Counted from the first letter of the stretch, positions 10,766-22,430 are shown. The stretch is DNA of 64,000 bases from Cubamyces lactineus (GCA_022376465.1 JACDTU010000001.1:3162001-3226000), one strand, 5' to 3'. Numbers and translations are program-made. Notes: generated by a model not told the origin, from the letters alone.

Positions 10766-13450
10766 CTACACATCCTCCTCCTCGAGGATGTACTCCTCAC
10801 CAAAGTAGGGGTAGTTCCAGCGGCCGTCGAGCAAAGGAGGCACCCTGGACGTGACTTGCTCGGGCACGTTGACGCATTCAGCTCTCCCCTCGGGGTCGGT
10901 CGTGTCCACGGTACTCACGTCCGACATCGAGCTCGAGTCCAGTGAGCCTCGCACATCTGCATCGAAACGCTCGGCGACCGCACCAGGCGCGTCCCCGATT
11001 CGCAGCTCTCCCGGAGTGAGGTAGATAGGGTCGTCCTTGTGGCGTATCAGGTATTCGAGAATGAGGCGCTGAGCTGCCTCGTGCAGGTGGTCCTCGAATT
11101 CTGGCAGCTCCGCCATGGAGGCGTATGGTATCCGGACATGCTGGGCAATGTCGTACAGAAGGCACGCGGCGTCTTGCATGACTGCCGGGAACGGCTTCAA
11201 GAACGCGTCCAGGTCACAGTCGAGTAGCGGGGACCGCCTATCTTGCGGGAGGTTTTCGCACTCATCGGACTGAAGAAATTGGTGGCCCATGAGGATCTCC
11301 CAATAACGCTGGAGCACACAGTCCGTCTCCCTCGTCTCCGAGAATCCTCGCGGGAGGACTCTCAGGAGGACGGAGTACAGCGTCCAGTAGACCGATTCGA
11401 CATCGTACTCCCACCGGTGCTGGTAAGGAATGTACCTTCGGGATGTGCCTGCACGCGCATGCTCTGCAGGCACACCTCCATGGTACTTGCCTTGCCCATC
11501 GCAGTACTTGTCATACCGTTCTTGACCATACGCATGCACGTACAGCTCCCTTGCTCCGTCGGAGAGCAGAGGCATCTTCAGCGGGGAGTGCTTCGTGAAA
11601 AGCACCCGGCCAGCGGCGGTAGCGCGGGAGACGAACGAGGGCGTGCCCTGGAACCCATAGTCAGAGATTGTCAGCATGACTGGTGACTTCAACGTTGGAT
11701 TAGGGACTCACCGCACGATTGCGCAATTCTCTGCTTGGCCATTGGGGATCCCGGTTGTTGAGAAGCTTAATCGCCAGGTCAAAGTCTATCAACAGACACC
11801 GCGCAATACGGCGCTCCGGCGCTCTATTCGAGCCGTCAGCTGAGATGTCGACGAGTGTGATAGTACCAGATGGCTTGTGCGCACCTTGGTTCCCCAGCAA
11901 GGACATCGTCAATGAGCATCGGGGCATCGTCCATTGCCCTGTAATTGGCACACGGTGCCATCTTTGGATACATGAGAATGTTACCTATTGAGATATCTCG
12001 ATGCAAGATCTTCGCGCGCCCCGCTAGAGTGCGATGCACTGTCAACAGTCCACGCGATGGTGAGCATCAATCACGGAAAGGCGTAGCAGCAAACAGAGGG
12101 TACGCACCTTCTAGCACATCGTACACCGCCATCAACAAGTCGTTCACACTCTTCGCGAGTAGTAGCGACTCGCCCATATCCGCCAGGACCATCCGATGCT
12201 TCGCACACGCATTGAATTCAGGCCGTACAGTCTCGATGTACGCCACGCGGTCGCCGTCGAAAAACTCCACGAGTTCGTGCCCTGCAAGCCTCACCACCCC
12301 AGGGACGAAGCCCTGGGAGTGGATGTGCTGCAAGATCGCGGGCTCGTGGTAGCCCTGGTGCAGCCCACAATAACAATCCTTGATGATTGCTTGACACCCT
12401 TTGACACCTTGGCCCGCGATGTATATCGTGGTACGCTTTCGTCCTATGTGCCCGGGGATCAACGTCCGGGCAACGGGGAACTCCTCCTCGTCGACCTGGA
12501 TCTTCTGGACTGCTTGGCGTTCTCCAAGGCTCACGTCCCAGGTGATCGTCGGATCTCGCGCATAGTGGCGATGCGGTGGGATGTACAGCGAGTACACGTA
12601 GCTTGCCAGGTCGGCGAGTCGACCAGCGTTCCACTTGTATACAGGCGAACCGATCACGCCTGTATAGTCCGCGTAGTGCACGCTCCAGCCACGCTGATGT
12701 ATGCTGAAGCAGTAGAAGCCAATGCGATCCAGGCGTGCTTCTAGAAACATGCTGGAGTAACAAGGGGCGAGCGACCTATTTTCGGGACTGTGCAAAGCTC
12801 TGGCCTCGACCAAGGTTTCGATCCGATGCAGCGGTATATCGATATACGACGCGTTTTCTCCGTTCATCACACGAAACTGGTACAACGCGTCGGACTCTTC
12901 AACACCAACGACTCGCGGAGGGCCTAGTCTCTTCCAGGGCGTGCGTTCATAGTCAAGAGAATCGTACAAGACGAACACAATGCGGTTCGAGACGCCCCCT
13001 TGGAGTCGCTCAGGATGATCGGCAAGGACAAACCCTGATGAGCGAGAGATCAGCTTCCCCACGAGTATACCAGACAAATGAGGCGCACTGTGGATCTCTT
13101 TGCTAAGCCAGTTGAGCAGGTCCGTAGCTAGAAGAGTTGGATCGACTTCCTCGGCGTCGAGTGCTCTGAGCATCTCTATGATATCGTCCCTAGTAGTCAG
13201 CTGATCAAGCAAAGCATTCGGACAACCACTCAAGTGGTCCTTGAGCATATCTTCATGATCGATATCGACGGTAGAATCCGCAGTCGAGACTTCGTTCCAG
13301 CCTGAGCCACAAGCCACTAATTAGCCACAGGTCATGGATTAGCCACAAGCCACTGAATAGCCACAAGCCACGGGAGTGGTAACAATAGAAAGAAATTGGC
13401 TCACTCGGTGAACTCCCCATGTCTTCTGTGTATGTTCCAGTGGAGGACAT
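10766..13450 (-). CDS. FunK1-type fungal protein kinase
   Basis: FunK1 kinases are an expanded, largely uncharacterised group in mushroom-forming fungi. The N-terminal exon starts at 13450 (MSSTGTYTEDMGSSPS) and is spliced into WNEVSTADSTV through an intron carrying short repeats. The large exon (about 13300-12067) holds the FunK1 N-terminal region, including GFYCFSIHQRGWSVHYADYT. The catalytic loop HRDISIGNILMYP lies near 12010. The DFG position is DFD (LIDFDLA, near 11790), as is usual in this group. The C-terminal lobe includes YIPYQHRWEYDVESVYWTLY and the protein ends in an acidic tail, EEYILEEEDV, with the stop at 10766. The substrate is unknown; the family is often patchily duplicated, and only one copy is seen here. 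Confidence 0.88.
13290..13400 (-). repeat. Short imperfect repeat array inside the first FunK1 intron
   Basis: The motif TAGCCACAAGCCACT and variants recur four times at about 13303-13375 on the plus strand. The unit lies inside the first intron of the kinase gene. A single further copy, TTAGCCACAGG, sits upstream at about 13570. The repeats include the splice acceptor side, since the intron ends in TGGCTCAG. Confidence 0.7.
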
Positions 13451-13943
13451 CGTGTGTGTACAGTGGGCGCGGTATATGACAAGCGTCGATGCGAGTGGTA
13501 GCAGATGAGAGTTTGGTGCAGGAGTCTGTGGTCAAGAAGAGGTCTTAAATACTACCCAGCAGCGAAGGATTAGCCACAGGACGGCTTTCTCCGCTCGCCA
13601 TAATCGAACCTTTCGCGTGCCCGACGCGTGCGCAACGCTGTGCACCGGACCGCGCCATGGCGGGCGGGTGGGACAGCAGCAGCCAATGGGGGAGGGGGGG
13701 GAGTCAATGCTGATTGTCTGCGCGTACAACACCATGCGAGGGACAAAGGAAAGCTATACACGCAGCTCAGAGCTGCAGGTCGCGCTCGTTCGTGATCGAC
13801 AGCCATGGCGGGTCGGCATGGCGAGGCGTCGGAGAGTCGGGACCGCGCCGCGCCGCGGAGTCTGTAAAAGGCGCTCGGTGGCTCACAGACCGCATGGCGG
13901 CGGAGTGTGCATAGACAACGGATGGTATGAACACCGTCACACC
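13451..13943. other. Intergenic: kinase upstream region
   Basis: This is the upstream region of the FunK1 gene and 3' flank of SFM1. It is GC-rich with a G run near 13690-13700. No gene is supported. Confidence 0.45.
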
Positions 13944-14995
13944 TCAGAAGTCGAAGCTCCTGTTCAAGTCCTCGTGGAGGTGCTCTCGCATACCGGGAGG
14001 GAGGACCGGGTCCTTGCCGTCAGATATGTATCCTGGAAAGGCAGGTCATCGTTTGTGGCTAATTGGCTGATGTGGAGAAGGAACACGCACTGAACGGCAT
14101 CTCTACGCTCTCCTTCGCGTTGAAGACGATAGTAGGATGGTCCTGTGATACAGTTCAAGCCCTGTGAGATCATTACACACAGCGATATACGAGAGACTCA
14201 CAAGGAACGGTATCTCCGAGAGACGTTCTATGGGTCCACCATTAGTTCTCAACCTCTTCATCAGCCTAATCGTATACTCACTTTTGTCCTGGACAACAAT
14301 TTTAGTTACACCGAGCGCAGTGTCCGTCGTCATCTGCACAGGGCCAAGGCGTCGTCCAGGGAAACCCAACACACGAAGCTCGCCCGTCCGGTCGCGCGGT
14401 GGGTCGTCACCTGCTCTCCGGTCACTGAACCATCCCGGTCATCATAAACCGTGGTACACACCGAGAATACCCTGTTGCGTCCGTCAGCCCTTGCTTAGTG
14501 AATAAGAATATCTTGTACGAGAGAAGTCTTACACCGAACAAGAACCACTCGAACCGGCCATCACCGTCTTCCGGGGACAGCTCCTTCTCGGCCCTCGGGT
14601 CGAGCAAGCAGACCTTCTCGAGCGGGACGCCCTTCTCCTTCATCAGCTCAAGAACGGACTTTTGGTGCGCGTACGCCTGCGCTCGCGCCGGATCCGCGTC
14701 CTGCGCGAAGAGCGACTCGAGCGTACTGCAGGAAGACTGCGAGAGGTGCGTGAAGTGCACTGTAGCGCCTGGTCCTGCGAGTGTTCGCATATGCTGCGGA
14801 ATACGTTCATATCAGCATCCATGTGAGTTCGAGTGAACATTTGCATTTAATAGCCACCATGTACTCGAGTTCCACCCATTTAGGGATGGACTTCGGGGTC
14901 TCTTCGTCCTCCTCCATGTGCTCTACATTGTCCTATCAGTAAACGCCATCTGATTAACGGGCGATTAACGAACCTATAACGTACGAGAACGCCAT
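13944..14995 (-). CDS. SFM1: SPOUT-family protein arginine methyltransferase SFM1
   Basis: SFM1 in yeast methylates an arginine of ribosomal protein Rps3 and has the knotted SPOUT fold usually found in RNA methyltransferases. The start at 14995 gives MAFSYVI, spliced to EHMEEDEETPKSIPKWVELE, the family's N-terminal signature EHMEE..W..LEY. Later exons give LCLLDPRAEKELSPEDGD-like text (VCLLDPRAEKELSPED), FEWFLFGGILGDDPPRDRT, GELRVLGFPGRRLGPVQMTT, TALGVTKIVVQDK, IPFL and DHPTIVFNAKESVEMPF. The end is FRYISDG..REHLHEDLNRSFDF with the stop at 13944. GGILGDDPPRDRT and GPVQMTTDTA form the cofactor-binding knot. Exons join in frame through five or more short introns, so the gene looks intact. RPS30, a small-subunit ribosomal gene, lies 6 kb away, which is probably chance. 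Confidence 0.9.
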
Positions 14996-15403
14996 TTTGT
15001 CCAGAGGATTGCGGTTCGCGCGCGCACCTGGATGAGTGGAGGAAACTGAACGTCATTAGCCGCCCGCTCTACAGAGTTTGACGAAATGGGCGTCTATTCT
15101 GCTTCTATCCCAATATGGATGAACTGGTAGGATGGATGGCGAGTGCATGTCGACGTCGCTCTAGTTACCCTATTTACCCTCTTTACTCTATAGTGCATCT
15201 ACTCTTCCTGTAAAGCAGACAGATAGAATGACTGGGGCAAAAAGGCAGAATAACCTGAGGAAGACGATTTCGTCACGTGACCAACGCCGCGCCTAAACGT
15301 TCTTTGTGCTTCGGAAAGCAAGCGCCGAGTCTAGGGGCGACTCCGACGGAGCTTGGAAAAACAGGCAAAAAAAGGGCAAAAAGGATACCGCATGCTTCCA
15401 TAA
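14996..15403. other. Intergenic: SFM1 upstream region
   Basis: No coding gene is seen. A run of A-rich blocks on the plus strand at about 15357-15385 reads as T runs on the minus strand, directly downstream of the tRNA gene. Confidence 0.5.
15378..15382 (-). terminator. Pol III terminator of the tRNA-Lys gene
   Basis: A run of five T on the minus strand lies about 20 bases past the tRNA 3' end, followed by further T runs. Confidence 0.7.
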
Positions 15404-15497
15404 GCCCACCGCGAGGGTCGAACTCGCAGCCTTCAGATCACCACTAAACACATCGGTCATAAGAGTCTGACGCTCTATCCGATTGAGCTAGGCGGGC
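15404..15497 (-). tRNA. tRNA-Lys (anticodon CUU) with intron
   Basis: The minus strand folds into a full cloverleaf. The acceptor stem is GCCCGCC paired with GGTGGGC (one G-T pair). The D arm is GCTC..GAGC, the anticodon stem TCAGA..TCTGA, and the T arm GCGAG TTCGACC CTCGC. The anticodon loop reads CTCTTA followed by a 21-base intron after position 37, the canonical place, then A38. The anticodon CTT reads lysine codon AAG. Total length is 94 bases with the intron and 73 without it. Confidence 0.95.
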
Positions 15498-15872
15498 GGT
15501 GATTAGGAGATATGTTGTCAATATATGTGGGCGCTTGACATTCGTAGATAGCCACCCTTCTCATAACGTTCAAGATAGACACTCCCAGGGCTCAGTCCCA
15601 TGCTGTTACCAGTGAATTGCACGACGCTTCCTGCCTATCAGTGTCACTCACTCGAGCCCAAGTCCGCGAGAATTCGAGTCGCTCTAATTCCCGTTTTCAT
15701 AGAAAACACCGCAGCACATTCCAAATATCACTATGGGAGCAACCCGAAATTGCCAAACGTATGCCAACGGTCACATATCATCATGCCAAAATCCACAAGC
15801 AGCACAAACACCAAACCCAAAGCCCCAAGATTGCCCAACGATACCCAGAATCGGACCGCAAGTGAAACCCCT
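15498..15872. other. Intergenic: tRNA upstream region and 3' flank of peroxidase gene 1
   Basis: No gene is seen. The plus strand is rich in A and C between 15700 and 15850, as expected of an untranslated 3' region of the minus-strand peroxidase gene. Confidence 0.45.
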
Positions 15873-16938
15873 TCAAGCCGTTTTCTCCGCCTCCAGCTCA
15901 GGCTCCACCGCGACATACCGCTCTTGCCCCGCGCGCGCGATCGACCCGTCCACCTCCTCCTTGATGTTCAGCTCCACCGGCAAGACCGTGAAGTTGAACT
16001 CGAGCATCGTGAGCCCCATCCTGTGCCGGATGCGCGGCTCCCACCCTTCGGGGATGCGCTCCTCGCCCAGGACAGGGCGCAAGTCCTTCACGCGGCCGCC
16101 GAAGATCGTCAGCATCGTCGAGCCGCTGCGAGGTGCGAAAGTACCAGTTCAGTAGGTTAGTTGAGGGGATTGGGGCGGAAGTATATGGAAAAAAAGTACT
16201 TTGAGCTGCCGAACATCTTGTGGATGAACGCGAGGCTGAACTTGGGGTTCCGCTGCTTCGCCTCGACGCGGCGCTTGCCCAGGAGCCGCGACAAATCAGC
16301 CTTCGTGAGGTTCCCGTCGGGGCCTGTGCCGCTGCTCAGCACCTCCTCGACGAGCGCCGCGGCGATCTTGCCCTGGTCCGGATCGTGGTATGCATCGACG
16401 CGCGTGAGCGACGCGTCGTGCTCGATGCAGTTGTGCGCGTCGATGTCGGCGAGGTCGAACCGGTCGGTGCGGTAGTCGCGCACAAGCGCGGTCGCGATGT
16501 AGTTCGGGACGTAGTAGCAGAACGTCGGCGCGAAATTGTACACGCGCCGGATCGCGTTTGTGAGCTCGGTGAACTTGATGTTCTTCCCGTCGTGCGGGAG
16601 CAGCCCTGCGCCACAAAGTTGGCTGATCAGCACACGATCGAGCAGCGGCGCTAGGCAATGACACCAAGACAAGAAGGCATACCGTGGTTGGCCATGGCGT
16701 TCAATGCAGGGCAGGAACAACGGCTGTCACCCTCGCGCGGCGGGACGTACGTGGGCCACTTCCCGCCGTGGCCGGGGTCGCCTGCCTGCACGACTCGCCC
16801 AACAGCTCTGTTTGGCGTGATAAAGTTGTACAATGTCAACAGGAAATCCAACGAGAAGAGAACGGTGGTCGCTAGAAAGCTCTTCAATGCGGACCCGAGC
16901 CCGACGAAGACACGACGCAGCACGACGAGCACGGCCAT
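15873..16938 (-). CDS. Heme-thiolate peroxidase (chloroperoxidase / short peroxygenase family), copy 1
   Basis: These enzymes use a cysteine-ligated heme and H2O2 to halogenate or oxygenate organic substrates. The start at 16938 (MAVLVVLRRVF) gives a hydrophobic stretch LATTVLFSLDFLLTLYNFI instead of a classical cleavable secretion signal, so membrane anchoring is likely. The heme-ligand segment is DSRCSCPALNAMANHG near 16730-16690; the usual P-C-P is S-C-P here. The acid-base motif is HNCIEHDAS near 16440-16410, the E-H-D type seen in chloroperoxidase-like members. Three exons are separated by introns near 16680-16615 and 16200-16125. The last exon, starting TIFGGRVKDLRPVLGEERI, ends in EAEKTA with the stop at 15873. 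Length is about 300 residues. It is the first of three tandem paralogues in the same orientation. The substrate is unknown. Confidence 0.9.
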
Positions 16939-17452
16939 GGTGGCGGTGAGAGTCGATGGCGAGGAGGGCAGGCGTGCGTACTCGAGAATCCTGCGCACAG
17001 AGAGTTTAACTGAATTTCCATACGCTTCATTGGCCTGAAGCGCGCGTATGGAAGACCACCGCACATCCTTCAAAGCGCTCAACTAGGACGGTACTTCTGT
17101 CAAAATCAGGAAGTCAGCATTCATGCTAATGGCAGTTGTACGTAAACGCCGTGCGGCTTCCGACCTCGAGGCCATACCTTCCACCTCCTCTCAGCCCAGA
17201 CGGGGCATATGTGCGTTACCCGCGATGGCTATGACGGCCCAAGCGAGACGAGCACGAAGCGATAACTGAGCACTTACCAGCACTTACCGCGTCGTCCTGG
17301 GTCACTTAGTGCTGACTTACCGGCACGCTCGCAGGAGTAGCACCACCGTCTTGACCTCCGCTCGTATGCCGAACATGCATTTCGTGCTTCAAGCCACATA
17401 GACACCGTTGTTCGTTCTAAAGGACGAGCGAGGACAGCCTGAGAACCCGCAC
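16939..17452. other. Intergenic between peroxidase copies 1 and 2
   Basis: About 510 bases hold the promoter of copy 1 and the 3' flank of copy 2. Near 17260-17310 the phrase CAGCACTTACC / AGCACTTACCGC is repeated side by side. No gene is supported. Confidence 0.45.
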
Positions 17453-18500
17453 TCAAGCAGCCTTCCCGTTCCCGGTTCTGCTTATTGGTGCATAGCGCCC
17501 CTGTCCCGCATGAGCAATCGAGTCGTCCACCTCCTCCTTGATGGACAGCTCCACCGAGAACACCTTCGGGTTGAACTCGAACGCCGTCATCCCCATGCGA
17601 TGCCGGATCCGGGACTCCCAGCCATCCGGGAGGCGCTCTTCCTCTAGGAACACTCGCAAGTCATTCACTCGCCCGCCGAAGATCGTCATGAGCATCGTGC
17701 CGCTGCAACATACGCGTGTGAGTGTGTTGCACGAGACGGATGAGAGGATATAGACACGCACTTGGCGCTCCCAAACAACTTGTGGATGAGCGCGAGGCTG
17801 AACTTCGGGTCGCGCGTCTTGGCCTCGACGCGTCGTTTCCCCAAGAGACGCGAGATATCCGCCGGCGTGAGGTTCCCACCAGGTCCCGTGCCGCACGCGA
17901 GGACTTCGTCGACGAGCTCATGCGCGATCTTGCTCTGATCGGGATCGTCGTAGGTATCGACACGAGCGAACGACGCATCATGTTCGATACAGTTGTGCGC
18001 ATCGACGTCTGCGAGGTCGAGCCGGTCGGTGCGAAAGTTGCGTACTAGCGAGCCCGCGATGAAGTGCGTCAAGAGGAAGGAGAGCGTGGGCGAGAGGTTG
18101 TACACGCGACAGACCGCGCCCGTCACCTCCGTAAACTTGATGCTCTTCCCGTCGCGCGGAAGCAGCCCTAGGAGCGGTCGCGTGAGTACATACTGCAAAG
18201 CAGACTAACATGTCGTGATGTGCAGAGGCCCACAAACATACCGTGATTAGCGAGTGCATTGAGTGCGGGGCAGGAGCAGCGACTGTCGCCTTGACGCGGG
18301 GGTATATACGGTGGCCACGTTCCGCCATGCCCAGGCTGCCCCGGTGGCACGACCCGTCCCACAGGCCTGTCAGGAGTGAGCAGGTTGTAGACGGCGAATA
18401 GGAAGTCTAGAGCTAGCGCGAGGACAAGGACGAGCAGAGTCTTCATGCCAGAGACGAGCTCGCGTAAGACACACTGGAAAGCGATGATGAGCGCTACCAT
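17453..18500 (-). CDS. Heme-thiolate peroxidase, copy 2
   Basis: A paralogue of the neighbouring copy with the same three-exon layout. The start at 18500 gives MVALIIAFQCVLRELVSG followed by the hydrophobic segment LLVLVLALALDFLFAVYNLL. The heme-ligand segment is DSRCSCPALNALANHG (near 18285-18245) and the acid-base motif HNCIEHDAS (near 18000-17970). The third exon, starting MTIFGGRVNDLRVFLEEERL, ends in SRTGNGKAA with the stop at 17453. Key residues are kept, so the enzyme should be active. Unlike copy 1, the C-terminal tail is basic rather than acidic. A TATAAG element lies at about 18543-18549, 45 bases upstream of the start on the minus strand, very close to it, so the start or the TATA role is uncertain. 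Confidence 0.9.
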
Positions 18501-19010
18501 ATTGGATGCGAGAGCGGGGTGAGCAGCGGGGATGAGACTGTTACTTATACGCTGCAGGTGCTTGTGCCGTAGACGGCAGAATCTGCACTTTACGTTCTTC
18601 AGACATCTGCGAGGACAGGGAAGTCGGCGCAAACGCTCGCTGGCGCCGCATTCGCGGGACAGCTACTGCTCTTGTGGCCACGAAGCCCTACGTCACGTAC
18701 CGGACCTGCCACCGGGATCTTCGAGGAATGCACGCTGCTCTTACAGGACATAGGTTATCCCACACATCGCAGGCGGCGAATACCATATGTTCATTTGGCA
18801 CGGTCTCCTGCTGGTAGATCTGTTCCAACGGTGAGCTACTGACGAATGGGCATCTCGTGTGCGTGGGTATCAAAGCTTACCTGCATCGTACACATCCTTT
18901 CCAAGAAAGCCAAAGCCATGACACAACTTGCCCTGTATGTCAGTACACTGCCCACTCAGGCAAGTGTCCAACGCGCCAACTCACCCAACACCCATCATGC
19001 CAGTTGACAC
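18501..19010. other. Intergenic between peroxidase copies 2 and 3
   Basis: This holds the promoter region of copy 2 with a TATAAG element near 18545 and the 3' flank of copy 3. No gene is seen. Confidence 0.45.
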
Positions 19011-20037
19011 TTAGGCTTCCTTCTTCGTCTCCCTCTTTGGAAGATGATGACGCTCCTGGCCAGCACGAGAAATAGACCCATCCGCTTCCTCCTTGATGTT
19101 GAGCTCTACAGGAATCGCGGTGAAGTTGAACTCGAGGATGGTCAAACCCATCCTGCGACGCACGCGCGGCTCCCAGCCCTCCGGGAGGCGCTCCTCCCCC
19201 AAGATAGATTTAAGATCAGCTACACGTCCGCCAAAGACGGTCAGTAGCATTGAACCGCTGTGGAAGTCGAGGTGCAGAATTCAGCATGGACCGTACATAT
19301 GCAGACGAAAGGCCGCTAGCGCCAAGGGACGTAATTGGCACTCGCAAACAGCTTGTGGATGGGTGCGAGACTGAACTGGGAGTTACGTCGCTTCGCGTCA
19401 ACACGCCGCTTCCCGAGCAGGCGTGACATGTCGGCGACGGTGAGGTTCCCATCTGGGCCTGTACCGCTCTTGACGATCTCGTCAACCAGCGCATGCGCGA
19501 TCTTGCCTTGGTTCGGGTCCTCGACGGTGTCGACACGCGTGAGCGAACCGTCATGCTCGATGCAGTTGTGTGCGTCGATGTCCGAGAGACCGAGTCGGTC
19601 TGTGCCGTAGTTACGCTGCAGTACAAAGGCAGCGTAGCTCGTCAGAAAGAAGGCGAACGTCGGCGAGAGGTTGTACACGCGCGGGATCGCATTAGCGAGT
19701 TCTATAAACTCGATGTTCCTCCCGTCACGCGGAATCAAGCCTGGAACACGGTGAGCACACTACAGAATGGAAATCATCGAGAGAGGGTGCACGTACCGTG
19801 GTTCGCCATGACGTTCAGCGCTGGGCACGAACAGCGGCTGTCACCTTGTCGAGGAGGGATGTACTGTGGCCACTGTCCGCCTCCGGGTACGACGTCTCCA
19901 AGAGGCTTATTTGGGGTCAATAGATTGCACAGAGTGAAGAGGAGGTCTAGGAGGAACATAGAAGCATAAGTGAGTACGCCCTGGACTGTCGACACGAGTC
20001 CAAGGGTGATGTGCAGGACAACGATGCGTATGGCCAT
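19011..20037 (-). CDS. Heme-thiolate peroxidase, copy 3
   Basis: The third tandem paralogue. The start at 20037 gives MAIRIVVLHITLGLVSTVQG and a hydrophobic stretch YASMFLLDLLFTLCNLL. The segment between this helix and the active site is shorter than in copies 1 and 2: the glycine-rich GQPGHGG-type linker is reduced to VVPGGGQWPQYIPP. The heme-ligand motif DSRCSCPALNVMANHG (near 19845-19800) and acid-base motif HNCIEHDGS (near 19570-19540) are intact, with A-to-G after EHD. The last exon, starting LTVFGGRVADLKSILGEERL, ends in KRETKKEA with the stop at 19011. Three exons, same intron positions as the other copies. Confidence 0.9.
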
Positions 20038-20325
20038 GATGGGTGGCAAGAGGTTTGAGTATCAACGGTGCTTCCGCTGAAGCATATGTAGATGGGGATA
20101 TTTGCTACCCTTACGTCGCGTGTATGCGACTAACGTACATCTGCCGAAGAAGGGAAGTGAGCTTTCATCGACGTTCATACTCGGTCGACAACCTGATACA
20201 CGTCAAGGCTAACGACATCGTGATCAAGCTATACCACTTACGCATTCACTGATTACAGCATCCGGTACCTCTTAGTGCCATCCAACTCCATTTACGCACC
20301 GTCCTGTCACCCCCATTCCCCATGG

Positions 20326-21661
20326 TCAGGCAGCCCACCTGTCGTAGTCGAACCGCCCATGCAAACGCGTAACGATCTCCTGGTAGTCCGGCTCGTTATC
20401 GGGCGTGATGATCCCTTGCCTCACCATGAAGTCGATCAACACTGGGCAAATGTACGTGAGTATCTTGTTTCCGCGCAAGGCGGAGACTGATTGACGCACC
20501 GATGGCACAGTTGTACTTGAACAGCCCGGCGCGCATGTGCTCTACCACTTTGTCGAGGGGGAGTAGCTGGGAAGGTACGTTAGTACGTGGCGGCGAGAGA
20601 AGAGGAGGAGAGGATTTGGCGAACCTCAAATGACTCGACCTCGCCGTCGAGCGGCTGTGGTTGTACGCCCGAGTTCGGAGGCAGGCATAGATCGTAGACG
20701 TATCTGCAAGCATAAGGCGGGGCAATTTCAATACGATGTCGTGTCAATCTCGGCGGTACAGCGTGAACTCACTCTACTTCAGGCTGGAGCCATCCTCGGG
20801 GAGTCCTGCAAAGAACATAATCATCGGGCCTCCAAGGGAGGAGTCATCGTCCGACGTAACGTACCTGAAGAAATAGCTAATGCTGCCCGTCGGCCGCGCG
20901 TATCTCCGCACGACATCTTCCGGAATGCTCGCCTCCTCCATCGCCTCCTTCACCACACAGTCAAACACCCCAAGTCCCGCCTCGATCCCGCCAGCGACGC
21001 TATTATCAAGATACCCAGGCCACGTCTGCTTCGTCGCAGCCCGGCGCGGGACCCAGATCTTATACTCCTTCTGCCCCCCACCCCCGCTCAGCACCTCCTC
21101 ATACACGGTCATATGCACCCCATACGTGACGATCCCAAACAGCCCGCTCGCGGCGCGCTCCATCCGGAACGCATAATTGAGCGTATCCCCATGGGCATCT
21201 TCGTCCTCGCGCCCCGGGTAGTCCCGTTTCCCAAACGGGTTGCGGTACACAGGATACAATTCGTTCCGCCACTTGCGCGGGCTGATCTCCTCCGGCCAGA
21301 GCCCCGTGTCGCGCCAGCGCTCGCAGAGCTCCTTCATCACGCGCGACCGGGCGGAGGGCGTGTCGATCCCCTGCGCGAAGCTCACCCATTCTTTCCCGCT
21401 TGCGGGATCCCGTCCGAAGAACCACGCTGAGGAAGTCAATTCGGAGTTGGGAGACGCGGCTTCCTTGCGGAGCTGCACGACGACCTCGGGGCGTAGGAGC
21501 CCGACGGCGGGCGATGATGGCGAGGGAGTGAGGAGCCATGGGACGAGCTTCTCTTCAGCGGCGGCGGAGGTGCGCCCTGTGCCTGCGACGCGGAAGTTGT
21601 CGCAGGATTGGACGATCTGCAGGAAGCTCTGCGGAGGCGAGATGGGCGTAGGTCCGGGCAT
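20326..21661 (-). CDS. Nudix hydrolase, DUF4743 type, copy 1
   Basis: DUF4743-Nudix proteins include a yeast and plant group shown to hydrolyse damaged forms of thiamine diphosphate. The start at 21661 gives [18 protein letters not shown], the family N-terminus. The middle carries [17 protein letters not shown] and [12 protein letters not shown]. The last region before the Nudix box is [20 protein letters not shown]. The Nudix box reads [20 protein letters not shown] followed by EASI; K replaces the usual R of the REUxEE signature. Two small exons then give [12 protein letters not shown] and [13 protein letters not shown]. The C-terminal exons give [17 protein letters not shown] and [20 protein letters not shown], with the stop at 20326 after YDRWAA. 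The gene looks intact. A tandem paralogue lies 770 bases further on. Confidence 0.9.
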
Positions 21662-22430
21662 CTTCGGATATTGGGTTGCTCAGAGTGGCTCTTCTCCCTT
21701 GATCTGAGTAACTTGTATATGTACTTGTACCTTCCTGGGCAGTATCAAGCTACTAACGTGGTTGGCCGTCTTCCGAATATCGTCGTGGACCGTTGTCCAT
21801 CCGTCGCTATTGGCCGCATGCGTGTTAGCGAGCCACGTGGGGGCGCCGGAGCATAGCGCCCGACAATGGTGGCTTCCCTTCAGACACTCTCGCTGTGGAG
21901 AGTACGCCTGCCCTCCTTTGAAATACTACTACTACTACTACTCGTCTACTGCGTCGCTTCAGGCGGTGCATTTCAGTCTTGCCTCACCCCAGAATCCTCC
22001 GCTTTTTGAAAGAGTGACCAATATACGCCTCTGGATCGCTGCACGCGACAGACCAGCAGCAGAAATGCAGCTTCCTCATACAGGTATGTCCAATATTGGA
22101 GTACGTCGTGATTTTGGATACACCTTTGTTGCATTGGACACCGCGAGCTTGTATCTCAGGTGTACCCTAATACATACGTCGAGATGCGACGGCTCAATGG
22201 AGCATACTTCTGGTTAGCTGTGCTGACATGCTGGCTCTCTTCGTTTTGATCGCTTTCTTCATCTGGCACGTAGACATCTAGGGCCGGGTACTCTCCCAAC
22301 TTTGAGTTGTCATGTATGCTGGTAAACGTTTTCGTCACTGATGCGCCTTAGGGAAACTGCATAGATAAGTACAAGCTCCGCTCCGGTCTCGAGAACTTCT
22401 GCTTGGCTGAGTGCTCGATCTCCTACCAGC
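21662..22430. other. Intergenic between the two Nudix genes
   Basis: This holds the promoter of Nudix copy 1 and the 3' flank of copy 2. It contains a short (TAC)n microsatellite at about 21922-21943. No gene is supported. Confidence 0.5.

Noticed and set aside
12196..12763. Open frames of about 180 codons across the FunK1 exon
   Set aside because: They overlap the large FunK1 exon, which carries the family motifs in its own frame.
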